A stretch of DNA of 64,000 nucleotides from Gautieria morchelliformis (Eukaryota > Basidiomycota > Agaricomycetes > Gomphales > Gomphaceae): positions 1-64,000 of the forward strand of contig WHVA01000060.1 of the NCBI GenBank assembly GCA_015179125.1, in the 5' to 3' direction. The translations under genes and the position numbers were made by a program. Positions 35,696-46,515 of this stretch are shown in pieces; within the stretch, counting starts at the first letter, position 1; each line of letters opens with the position of its first letter. The notes under the pieces are model-generated. The model was not told the DNA's origin, did not search any database, and saw only the letters and a program-made list of their open reading frames with translations.

Positions 35696-38600
35696 ATGCC
35701 AGTCAAGGACCTGGTCCAACAATTTGAGGGCTCATCGTCAAGTTCCGGCGATCCCCGCATGCCTTCTCGCGCCAGGCGGCATTCGGCCTCGCCAGTGCCA
35801 TTCATGCCCCCGGGCCAACGCACGGCTCCGTCATCGTCTCCTGCACGCTTTATTCAACATCCTTTGCTGAAGCGGCCGTCTGTACCTCTGCATAATGCGC
35901 GAGACTCCCTGCCTCTAGCTACTCTTTCGCGTCATGCTATTGTCGCTCCGAAGAGTTCTCTATCTGATGGACGTCCGAATACCCCCAAACAGTGTAAGTC
36001 TGTAGCAGAACTGGACACTACTTCTCTGAATGCCAGGCGTGGGCTGGAAACGTCTGGCAAAGGGGCTCCCCAGGATCTCTCTGGTTCAACCGGTCACTTT
36101 ACTGTGCGTCCGTCAGAGGAGAATCCTGAACAGACGAACCGCGTCGGTGCGTTCAGCAGAGCTGAGAGGAACCAGTATCCACTCTGGAACGCATCAACCG
36201 AGGTGTCCCAAAGCATCACAAGTACCCCTGTAACTGACGTAGTTGAGAGCAGCGAGCCAGTCAGCCACTCAATAGTTACCCACTCCAGTTCACTTGGTTC
36301 AAGCCCAACCGATAACGCGGCCATATCTATTAATCCGCGCAAGTCAAGGGATGAAAATGATACACGCTATCGGACACTCACTCCTTCGCACATGCAAGGG
36401 TTGCCAGCATCCCCGTTTGACGGAAGCAGGAATACCAAAGGAAATGTTCAAGCAGATGTTCATGCAAAGCCGGCATATTCTTTATTTCATAATGACTACT
36501 CAAATAGCTCTCGCACTTTCAGTCACACTCAGTCCTCTCGAACTCGTAATGATGTACCCCTCGAAACGTTTTCACGATACACCCACGATTACGATCACCT
36601 CATGACCCCACGCCCACTGTCTCTATCAGATACACTTGTTTCCCAATCTCACCCTATTCATCATGTACCGGTAGCTGCCAAGACTGTATTTTCCCGTGGC
36701 TCTGCGCCTCTGTCACTCCCCGCTCTCGATGATTACTTGTCCTCCTTTCCTGCACCAACCTTCCCAATAGTGCCCCCTCATCGTTCTACTTCTTCTCCCG
36801 GGAAACAGCCAAAAGGGAACCTTTTCCCTCCCATGGATCTTCTTGTTGCCTCGGGCCACACCATTGAGGAACTAGAGAAGAATTCAGCCGCTCAATCCTG
36901 GCGCAATCGAGGCAACATTTTCAACACCCTTTCATTTATCGCGATTAGCGTACTGGTAAGAAAATAATTGTGTTTTAGGTATCTTAATGACTTGTTTCAT
37001 CGAACACAGGGTTCTAGCGCACTTTCAAAGTATTATAGTCTGCAAGGTCTATACGATGGCTTGCAATTAATTGCTCTTTTGTTGAACACTGTCGGTAAGT
37101 TGTGACGCTTTTCTTTTATCTGCTCGCGCAGCCACCCACATATCTTCAGTTCCTAGCACTGGCAGTAATACAGCCGACAAATGGCGCCAGGTTTTCCTTG
37201 GAACGATGTATGACCATATGTTTCGGTTTCTGACATTCACATGATTTACCATTTCTTTAGCCCCAATGTCCTTGCACTCAATCTGGGCAATACGCTGGTG
37301 GGATCTGTCATCCTCCTCATTGTATTCATGACACTCTCTGGACTTTTACTTTATTACTTCCATGTTTCCACGAAATCTATCGCTCTGGCATCCTCTCGCG
37401 AAGGCCTTCAAGGCAAAGACACCGGCGCAGGCTGGGGCATCATCTTTACAAGTTTCGTTCTCACAGTTTTCTACTTGCCCCTGAGCACCCTCGCTGTTCA
37501 CGCTCTTTTGTGGTCTCAAGACTTTTGGGTTGTACCAAACCCCTACACCAATGCCACAATCTCCCCCCTAGCTTACCCCAGCTTGGACCTCCATCCCAAT
37601 TTCGTGACCCTCTTGATTTCTGTTACACCACAACCATGAGTAAGAACGAGATTAATTTTGCCCCGATGGTGGTCATTCTGGCAGCGTTGACCTTTATCTG
37701 TGTGCGTAGTGACCGCTTCTCATTTCCACCTTTATACCGTGACTTTCCTGACATAAGTGGTGATATAGCTCACTGTATGGTTTCCAATCCGACTTGCCAT
37801 GGTCATCAGAGGTGCCGTTCCCCATGTAGACAAGTACACAGAGCTCGGCATGCGTCGCAGCCGAGTAGAGTTGAACCACGAATATGAGCGTCTGTTGGAG
37901 CGCGATACTAGCTCGTTTAGCTTTCTTTACAGAGGTATAGTTTACGTGTTAATGTTCATGGGCAAACTAATGAGCTTACCTTACGTTTCAAGACCTCCGC
38001 ATGGGCTGGGGAACGTACAGAGCCTTTCATCTCCTCGTGAAGTTCACCACTCTACTCATCGTGGGAGTCTTGGACTCTGACAACTGCTTGTTTCGCAACG
38101 CAAACCGTAACACTGTATCGGTGGTTCGACAGGCCATATTGCTTTTTGCTATGAGTAGCTACCTTGTCGCCCAATCTGTCTTGTCGCCGTTTTTGGACCC
38201 TGTCTGGAACGCTAGCGAATGGGTGTCAGCAGCTTGCTATGTCGCTTTCGCCGCTCTCGGCCTAGCAGCCACCTTGAATTTGCCAATAGGTGTCAAACAT
38301 GCCTTGAACGGGCCAATGCTATACACGTGTGTCTCTTATGTCCACGAAACATATAGGTATTAGATCAGTCCTGTTTCCACAGCATTTATGGCCTAAGTTA
38401 TGGATTTACGTTCTGTAAGTAGGAAAACGGTATTATCCGTGACGTTTTCTCATAGAATGATAGATTTCTTGATTATCAATGTAAGCTGGGCACGCCGATT
38501 TGTCAAGAGTGAGTGTCTGCTACCCTACCATGTTGTCGATACTCATATATTTCAGAATTGTCGCGCCGGATCGATTTCAGTGAACCTTTCTCCCAGTTAT

Positions 38601-40629
38601 CACCATAAAATCACTGACTTTGCATGCGCAGGTATCGACATATTCTCCCCCCAGTTCGTGTTTTTTTTTGTTCCATCCGTTCAGCCCAAACAAATATTCA
38701 CTGATCTTACAGTCTTGATATCTCAAACAAATCGCACCACACGAGACGGCGAATATGGCAGGAGTCCATAACAGTCATACTCCTGGGCAGCCACGAGTGC
38801 GCAATCCCCAAGTCTCAGAAAATGGAGTTTTCCGAGTCGCAAGACTGTCAGTGGCCCCCATATCTCCTTGAGTTTCAGGGAACTCCCGCGGAGAGACATG
38901 TAGAGAATCTGAAAGTGAGCGGAATTTGTGTGCACTCTTATATATTTTTGGAGCAAATATTGATTTCCATTAGATTCTCCGTGAGATGGGTGGTCTAGAG
39001 TACGCCAAAGGTGTTGCTCTCCACCATGGACGGCACTCCGAGCGTATGAACCATGTCCTGGCCAAAATTCAGCGTCATTTTATCGGCCCAGACTCTTATT
39101 GGAGAACGCCTTCCCGATGCGAGACCCACAGCAGTTGTTTTGGGAACGCTTGGTGGATTCCATTCCCGCCCACTTTGGTTATGCGTTACGATTCGGGCGA
39201 CCTGGTCGTGTTGAATAAAGTACACCATTTAGAGGAATATGTGAATCAGAACGAGGATTTGGTTGTCCAGGAGAAAAGGAGCATCCGCGTGGCCTTGCGT
39301 GCCCTGGACGGTCTCGTGGTGACATGGCCTCACACGCACACGCAGGTAAGATAAAGTCACCTTTGATCATCCTGGCTTGATTTAGTCATCCTAGCCTGTG
39401 GGAGCGCGGCACTCGTGGTGCTGGGGACACCGTTACACAGCGCAGGCTTCAATGAAATACCACTCGTGTGTGTTCTCTATTAGACGGCGTGGGTCGCTCT
39501 TGTGGAAGGGTGTTCAACTTGGTAGCGGTTTCGACGTGCAGCTAACATATACTCGCGATGTTCAAGTCGATGGCACTGCCATTGGGGTTGACGATGATTT
39601 TGACTTGACTCCACAGCTAGCCCGATTCCTGACTTTGAATCGGGAACTAATCCACGACCGTTTACATCAAATCAATTCCGTTATACGTGACTATCGTCGG
39701 CAGACGAGAAGGAATGTTCGAGCTAAACGCGACACCCTCACGTACGAATTCCTCAGCACCATATATTGCAATCCCGAGGATTCGCATGATTTGACAAAGG
39801 CACTAGTGGAGCAAGAAAAGGACCCCAGAGTGCGGCAGGTTTTTGCAGAACACGAGGTTGCTCTGAGAGTTACCAACGAGCGCATGCTTGCTGTGAGTCG
39901 ATCGGAAGCATCAACATTCTGGTACCTGTTCTGGGTAGGCATTCATTACAGGCATGGACATTGTTTGTGTGCTGAGGCTGGACAGGACGATCTGTGGCGA
40001 AGGAATCATGATACTATAGCCGCCCTCAAGACCCACGCATCTGATTTTAATCCCCACTGTTCGACATCTATCGCATATCGCCCTATACCACGTGCCGCCC
40101 TCGAGAGTTTTCTTAGTCAAAGAGGTCTGTTTGCCAGGAAGGGGAGACGAGATTTTATCCATTCAGGGATATTAAACAAGCTCTACTTTCGTCTTAATCA
40201 GATTGTCTTTCGGGGCTCTGAAAAGGTCGAGTCTTATTTTGCCAATTGTTCGCTTTTTTCTCATGCGTTTCGAAGGCCATCGCATATCACCTAGGTGACG
40301 ACTCTATTGAGGTTGACTTGGAAAATTTGGAGTTTTCCAGTCATGCGAAATCCTCCACCCTTGGCACTGGCGGTGGGACAGACCACGATGATGTCTCGAT
40401 TCGGGCTCGTCCGCTTTATCGGTGGGAAGCAATTTTTGAAGATCCCTTGCGGCCCAGCGCAGAAGGGCGGTATAGGCGATGGCTTCCCAAACTTGCCGTT
40501 TGGTTCGGTCTCACCCCTTTCTGGAAGCCGAGCATGGCATTTACAAGTGGAGTCTCCTTGGACGTCCGACTCGAAGATGGGAGATATGTGTTGCTTGATA
40601 ATGCCGTGGATGAATTGAAGGAGAAGTAA
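35696..40629 (+). CDS. Large multipass membrane protein, unrecognised
   Basis: The first exon encodes about 420 residues rich in Ser/Pro/Thr/Arg (MPVKDLVQQFEGSSSSSGDP), likely a disordered cytosolic tail. Many short exons follow. Hydrophobic segments include 'LGNTLVGSVILLIVFMTLSG', 'GIIFTSFVLTVFYLPLSTLA', 'FAPMVVILAALTFIC', 'LLVKFTTLLIVGVL' and 'AACYVAFAALGLAATLNLPI', so at least six membrane spans are likely. The C-terminal third is soluble and charged ('LTLNRELIHDRLHQINSVIR', 'RRWLPKLAVWFGLTPFWKPS') and ends 'LLDNAVDELKEK'. I do not recognise the family. I treat it as one gene because phases run on through the region and no start context is evident inside, but a split into two genes near 38.4-38.9 kb cannot be excluded. 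Confidence 0.6.
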
Positions 40630-40957
40630 TACGTACACCAGACTATTGCTCGTTATGCTAGTCGGTCCCAGGTAGCTGTACAGATTTCGCCTAGCCACTG
40701 GCATGGGCACAGTACTCATGAGTTCATAACATGTGTTGCATCTTGTGATTTGATGTTCGCCGGATACAAGGTCCCCTGGGCCCTTTCTATCTGTTCAGAT
40801 TTCAAAGTTTGCAGGCGGGGAACATTGAGCTAGGCTGACACTGCACTGTAGTGTAGAGATTGTACCTTGCAAACGACAACGAATATCATTGGACTCAATC
40901 ACGGTTATAGAATACATACTCCAATACAATACTCCCCCAGCACGCTTATCATGATTA
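40630..40957. other. Intergenic
   Basis: No supported gene. It contains the 3' flank of the membrane-protein gene and the far end of the P450 relic's open frame. Confidence 0.4.
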
Positions 40958-41205
40958 TAGTGTAGGTGTGTCCGAGTCCATCTTGAGCCAAAGGCCATGT
41001 ACGAGTAAAGTGTGAGATGTACTTTGGGCCAGAGCTTGTCCGTCGCCTGGGTGCCTAGGCGAATCGATGTCTGCTTCCAGCTCGCGGGAGAGTGAGACTC
41101 AGGAGGTTGAGCTTCAGATGCCAGCGCAATGGTATCAAAGACCTGCAGTAAACGAATGAGCATGACGGAGATCTTGTTGTATGCGGACTGAAACCGTCAT
41201 AATTC
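40958..41205 (-). pseudogene. Cytochrome P450 relic, C-terminal exon
   Basis: The minus strand reads 'AYNKISVMLIRLLQVFDTIA' and 'EAQPPESHSPASWK', then 'DKLWPKVHLTLYSY', matching the C-terminus of fungal CYP63-like P450s. In that family 'AYNE..F.LVRLLQ' comes straight after the haem loop and 'K.HLTMY' is near the end. It begins just after a CAG acceptor. The haem loop that should precede it is not upstream on this strand but on the opposite strand at 41.8 kb, so the gene has been broken by an inversion. The exon itself looks little decayed. Confidence 0.75.
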
Positions 41206-41530
41206 AGTGAGGGCGACGACGGCATGAGTACGACCCGCAACACACAAGGACGGACACTCTGTCAGTCTTTGGCGCCCTCGTGGGATGACGCGGCAGAGGC
41301 GGGGCGGGGCCAGCGGACGCGGGTGCATAGCGCAGTGTAGACGCCGCCGTGGACGCGACGGAGGGGAGGCGGGGACCCGTGTACATTTTTGAACACTTTG
41401 ACGTCCTTGGTTCATAGTGATTCCAAACGTTCGGCCACCTGGCCTGCGGCCGATGGCGGGTAACCCTACTATATCCTAGCTAGAGTCGAGTGAGGGTGCC
41501 TTTTGATTTCTATTCGCAAGGTTTTCTGAA

Positions 41531-41885
41531 GTGTACTGCCATAATGTACCATATGCGGTCTGGTTAATGCACAGTCGCACAGACCTTTGGGGACCTGACG
41601 GTGTGTTGTTTAGCCCTTGCCCCGGCCCTTTTGTGATGCTGGCCTGTCTAGCCTCGGAATTCGATCCAAATCGGGTTTTGGATGCCAGACATCACAAGGT
41701 CTTCCTCAAGGCCTCATTTCTCAACAAATCATCCATCTAATATGTCTACGCACCACAAGTACCTCACTCCCAGTCCGTACATCTTTTTGCCTTTCAATGC
41801 TGGTAAGTTCCCATCCCTCAGAGATCACTCGTTAGCTAGATGCCCACAGTCTTCTATAGGACCTCGTATTTGTCTCGGCCAGCAG
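41531..41885 (+). pseudogene. Cytochrome P450 relic, haem-loop exons, inverted
   Basis: The plus strand carries four small exon pieces: 'YAVWLMHSRTDLWGPD', 'EFDPNRVLDARHHK', 'YLTPSPYIFLPFNAG' and 'PRICLGQQ'. The last two give the P450 haem-binding loop FxxGxRxCxG with its Cys ligand. Intron borders between them look normal, and the final 'GQQ' ends at a CAG|GT donor. The continuing exon ('AYNK...') is on the minus strand to the left. The N-terminal two thirds of a P450 was not found in the window. This is a non-functional host gene remnant of a CYP63-like enzyme. Confidence 0.8.
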
Positions 41886-42079
41886 GTTATACTTTTCTTT
41901 GGCTGTGCCCTCCCAACCCGCCCTCGTGGCTGTGTCCTATTAGCGTGCCGCGTGTGGCCCCGCTCCCGTTGAGCTATCTATATTGTTTTTGATATCCCGC
42001 GGTGGCTGTTGTCGGTCATCAGACTCGGCTACCCATCATCGCAGCCCACGCGATCCTGCCGGCGCTACCTCCGCCCAGC

Positions 42080-42385
42080 ATGTCGACCATGGGCAGGTGG
42101 TTGACGTCCCGACCCGCGTCCCCACCGCCACTCCCCGTCCGCGAGCCTCTCATCGACGACCACCGCCCACTCGTACGCGTCCAACGCTCCCGACCTGTCG
42201 CCGTCGATTTCCTCGTGTCTCCCGAATTGGAAGTGGACACGGACACGGCGTCCGTCAAGACCCCGACCGTCGCGCAGTTTGCGCATGTCCTTGCTGGAGG
42301 GGAGGGTGAGCCGCACATGTTCCACGACGAGAGCCCCACTGCACCTGCACCTCGGATCCCACAATCGAGCACCTGTTGGAAGTAG
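42080..42385 (+). CDS. Weak GC-rich open frame, unrecognised
   Basis: An open frame of about 100 codons in a GC-rich patch (MSTMGRWLTSRPASPPPLPV onward, later 'TPTVAQFAHVLAGGEGEPHM'). It may be an exon ending at a GTAGGT donor near its stop. No family is recognised, and the opposite strand is open too. Low support. Confidence 0.2.
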   Translation: MSTMGRWLTSRPASPPPLPVREPLIDDHRPLVRVQRSRPVAVDFLVSPELEVDTDTASVKTPTVAQFAHVLAGGEGEPHMFHDESPTAPAPRIPQSSTCWK

Positions 42386-42526
42386 GTGATAGTTACTGCG
42401 TTGACGGAGGTACGGCGCTGGAAGGTGCGGGGTTAGTACGGAACTGCCAGACGGACAGGAGACGAGTGAGAGGAATCAAATCGAAGGCTATTCCGCCGCG
42501 GAAGATTAGGCGATGGCTTGGAGTCA

Positions 42527-42943
42527 TTAGGAGGGTGGCGCTATGTTTTGGGAGGCTGCCACTAGGCGGAGTTGTCGAAGCCTTTGGAGGTTAGAGGCTT
42601 GTGTTGGGTATGTGGCTTGGAAGTGGTTGGATTTGGCTTTCGGGAGACGGGGCTGGTGAAACGCCTGTAAAGACAGCGGGCTTGCAGGGTCATAGAGGGA
42701 CACGCGGGGTGAGTCGTTTGCGGGGATTGGTACTGGACGCTTTCGGGGCTTGACAGGATTTGGAGAAGGAGTCCCTGGGGACTGTACGGTCGCTGTCCGC
42801 TGAGCGAGTACCGCTGTAACGGGACGTGGGGGATTGATGGGTCTAGACAAGGTTGAAAAGTTGGGAGGGGAGACGGACTGGAGGGACAAGTGTCGCGTTT
42901 GGAGGTCTGGTAGCGGACTGCTTTGTGGCTGGTACCTGGGCAC
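42527..42943 (-). CDS. Pro/Ser/Gln-rich open frame, unrecognised
   Basis: 138 codons on the minus strand (MPRYQPQSSPLPDLQTRHLS onward), uninterrupted and low in complexity, with the look of a disordered protein. There are no domains, no signal peptide and no clear splice context. It could be a small lineage-specific gene or a chance frame in a G-rich region. Confidence 0.3.
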   Translation of the reverse strand: MPRYQPQSSPLPDLQTRHLSLQSVSPPNFSTLSRPINPPRPVTAVLAQRTATVQSPGTPSPNPVKPRKRPVPIPANDSPRVSLYDPASPLSLQAFHQPRLPKAKSNHFQATYPTQASNLQRLRQLRLVAASQNIAPPS

Positions 42944-43305
42944 TAGATGTTAACTAGTCAAGCTGCACGTGTGATATAAGAGCCCGCGGGATAGATCGCG
43001 TGGGTGAAATGCTTACTTGCGGCGATGCACGTCTTGTGGGCGCGACAACGGATCCACGAAACTTTGCCTAGGCAGTGCACAGAGCTCACTCACTGCACGC
43101 GTTGCCTCAGACACCGTGGACTAGCTGTAGAAGGTATGGAGCCACGTGACGATCGACGCGCGCTTCTGGACGCCGAGAACACGTGGGAGCTGCAGGCTTC
43201 GATGTTAGTTGCCATGTCTTCGATGACAGGTCCGAAGTACGCGGTGCCATACGGCGCCTCTAGTCGTCTTTTTCCGCCTACCACCCACCTTGAACACTGC
43301 GAACA

Positions 43306-46300
43306 ATGAACAACGTTAAGGGCAACGATACGGGCACGGTAGCGTAAGTCCACGATCACTTCTCTAGTGAGCCAACTGTTCACTCTCCACCCCGAAGTAT
43401 TCCCGCAGCAATCAAATTTGCAGGAAAGACTCTCTCGTTTGCGCTGCCTTTTGCATATTGACTCTTTCCGATAGCAGACCTGAAATGCGATCACCTTCCC
43501 AATGTCGGACTGTTCTACAAACGTCCTGGTAAATACTACGTAAAACTCTGTGTCGATAAGGATGTCAAGAACACTGGGATATCTGCGAGAGGCAATAATG
43601 CCTCGTGGAATGAGTCCTTCTATTTGTGCGTGTAATTACAATGTTATTATCTTCACGCGACTTAAATCCATGCCCAGCAAGGACTTTCATGGGTCTTCCG
43701 TATTAGGAATTGAAGTCTACGGGCATCGTATCTTTACACGTGATGACTACATAGGCGGTACGAAGGAAAGGATTGAGTCGCTGCTTGCAGAACGAGGAAC
43801 TGGAGGTCAGTCCTTTTCGCTCATCGGCGGAATGCACGCGTAATCATCGACCATAGGAGCCATTGTTCGCAGACTGCAAAAATCAGATAAGGCAGGGAAG
43901 GTGCATGAGCTTCTGACTGTCCTAGAGTTCACCCTCAACTCTTTCGCGACGTCCGACGAGGCGCAGGAGGTCGAATGGAGCGAAGGAGTCAGCGGAACTA
44001 AAGAGGTTGATAATATGAACCTGGCGCGGTCCCTAATTGTTGATGCAGGGGCTGGGGTGGATGTCGCCACTTCCACCATCGATAGTTTGAAGACAATATC
44101 GGCGACTTGGGCTACCCTCCTGAACAATATCAGGCTGTATACCGATATCGTGGATAAGGCCTCAGGGGTATGATTAGGTTGGTCGTCTCCCAGGTCGTCT
44201 CGTTGACACGTTGTGCTCCGATTCTAGGTCCATCCTTATGCGGCAATGGCATGGTCCATCCTGGCTTTTGCACACAAGGTACGTCTACACACCAACCAGG
44301 CCGATGTAGCTGACATCCGGTGTTGACTCTGTTTAGACGATCATTGCTCAAATGGACCTGGACGATAGCATCCATGGTCTGGCGAGAGCCATCGGAGACG
44401 CTTATGCATTCGTTCATCTGGCAGAGCCGTTGAAGAAAATTGAATCGCAAAAGGCAATTATCTTAGCCTTGGAGCAACAGACGTTAGATTGCAGCTACTT
44501 TGTCCGCGCCTACGCAAAAAACAAGGATTTCTGTACGCTGGACCCGCTGTCGGGTCGCCATGGCTGACGATCTTTGTTCAGGGAAAAGAACCGTGAAAAA
44601 TCTATCGTCGGATGTCGACAGCAAGGTCGAACAATACCAGGAAACGTTCAAGAATCTCAGGTCGGAGTTAGAACAACATGCCGTGATTCATACTGAAATC
44701 ACTGTACTACGTATTCTGGGTGCCCTGGGCGACCTCTGTGAGTTTTCTGATTTTGGGCCTTTCCAGAGCCTAATACACCTTGCAACCAGCTGAAGCAGTT
44801 CTGCTGAGTGACATGCCCTACGCAGGCAGTGCTAAGTTCAATCTTGGAAAAGGATGTCTTCGGGATACCCGGGAGACAGTTATTGCTGAGATCTGGGATT
44901 GGGTCAACCAGGATAGCGAGGGCACGCCACGCATATTTTTCTTGAACGATGTTGCGGGTGCCGGCAAGTCTGCCATTGCCCACGAGGTCGCTAAACGACT
45001 TAGTAACATCGAACGTCTCGGGTCGTCGTACTTTTTTGACCGCGCTCTTCAGGCACAGCGATCCCCCGACAATCTCTTTAGCACGATTGCTCATGATCTG
45101 GCCGATCTGGATCCAGAACGAAAAGCATCGTTGCTGGAAGTCATCAGGAAGCAGAAAGCACTTCGGACCACACGCGTACCTCGTGAGCAGTTCCAAAAGT
45201 TCATTCTGGACCCCTCCAAGGACCTAACGGCCGTTGGACCGAGCGTGATCGTTATTGATGCATTGGATGAGAGCGGAGACATGGAATCTCGCCAGGCTAT
45301 CTTGTCTGTCCTTGGCAACGAAGCTGCGGAACTGCCGCCTAACTTCCGCGTTCTCATCACCTCCCGTGCCGAACAAGACATCCAGGGCGCCCTTCTTGGG
45401 AAGAAGCATGTGCTTTCCAGGTCCCTAAAGGATATTGACCCGAACCCTGCCGATGCCGTCGCCCGCTTTGTGAAAGATCAACTAGATAACATTACGGCCC
45501 TTCAGCGCAAATGGCCTAACGATGGCTGGTGTCGATTATTAGTCGAGAAATCTGAAGGTCACTTTCAATGGGCGTCCACGGCTTGTCGATTTGTCAAAGG
45601 AGATGGGACGCAAGGTCTCGACCCTGCCGAGCAACTGGATACCCTTTTGGCCTCAACATCACAGAACACGCACCTCAGTCGGTTGGATGGGTTATATCTC
45701 AACATACTGAAGGAAATATTCAGAGTGGGTGATAACCCTGTTATCTTGCGCCGATTCCGATCGGTCATGGGCTGCATACTGGTAGCCAGGGAACCCCTGT
45801 CCATCTCTGCTCTCCGGAAGTTGTGTGATGAAACCGACCCGAGCGATGCCGTGGACTTGATAGTTAAGCCAATGGGATCTTTGTTGAGCGGTGTCGCACA
45901 GGAGTCTGATCCAATTCGTCTGCTGCACACGTCGTTTCATGACTTTCTGACAGACGATGGCCGGAGTGGACCCTACTACATCGATAAATCCTCACACAAG
46001 GACCGCTTTGCGTTCTCATCCTTGCGCGTGATGAAGGATGAACTTTGTTTCAACATTTGTCAACTTGAAACTTCACATCTGCGCAACGACGATGTCGTTG
46101 ACTTGGAGACACGGACCAAGAAGTATATATCCTCACAACTTTCTTACGCTTGCCGTTTCTGGGCGGACCATGTTCGCGCCACCACCTTTACACCGGGTTT
46201 AGGTGCCAAGGTCAGGGAGTTCTTTGAGACTAAGCTACTCTACTGGCTGGAAGTTTTGAGTCTGATAAAGAAGGTATTCGATGCATCAGCAACGCTCTCG

Positions 46301-46515
46301 TCAATAATGGACTGGGGTCAGGTGAGTGCCCAAGTTTTTATGTGCTCCGACGTGAGTCTAACGGACGTCAGGATAATGACATTACAGAATTCGTAACGGA
46401 TACTCGCAAATTTGTAGCTGCGTTTGGGAGTGCGATCTCTCAGAGTGCTCCCCATATTTATTTGTCGGCACTCCCGTTTGCACCTGAAAGGTCGAAAGTA
46501 TGCGAGACTTACCTC
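43306..46515 (+). pseudogene. NACHT-type STAND protein gene, cut by copia sequence
   Basis: Multi-exon host gene. A C2-like N-terminal domain ('DLKCDHLPNVGLFYKRPGKY', 'GISARGNNASWNESFYL') is followed by a helical region and a NACHT domain. The Walker A is 'NDVAGAGKSAIAHEV', the Walker B 'VIVIDALDE', and a sensor-like 'FRVLITSRAE' follows. The winged-helix part continues to 'HTSFHDFLTD' and the post-NACHT segment 'AFGSAISQSAPHIYLSALPF'. Relatives continue into a WD40 propeller that acts as sensor, but here the frame runs into copia RT sequence at about 46.50-46.54 kb and the propeller is gone. Such proteins act in non-self recognition and programmed cell death in fungi. The remaining 5' two thirds looks well preserved, so the event may be recent. 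The first exon at 43306 is a tentative call. Confidence 0.8.

Noticed and set aside
36000-40629. Identification of the membrane protein as Atg9
   Set aside because: Size and multipass layout are loosely similar, but none of the conserved Atg9 core motifs is visible.
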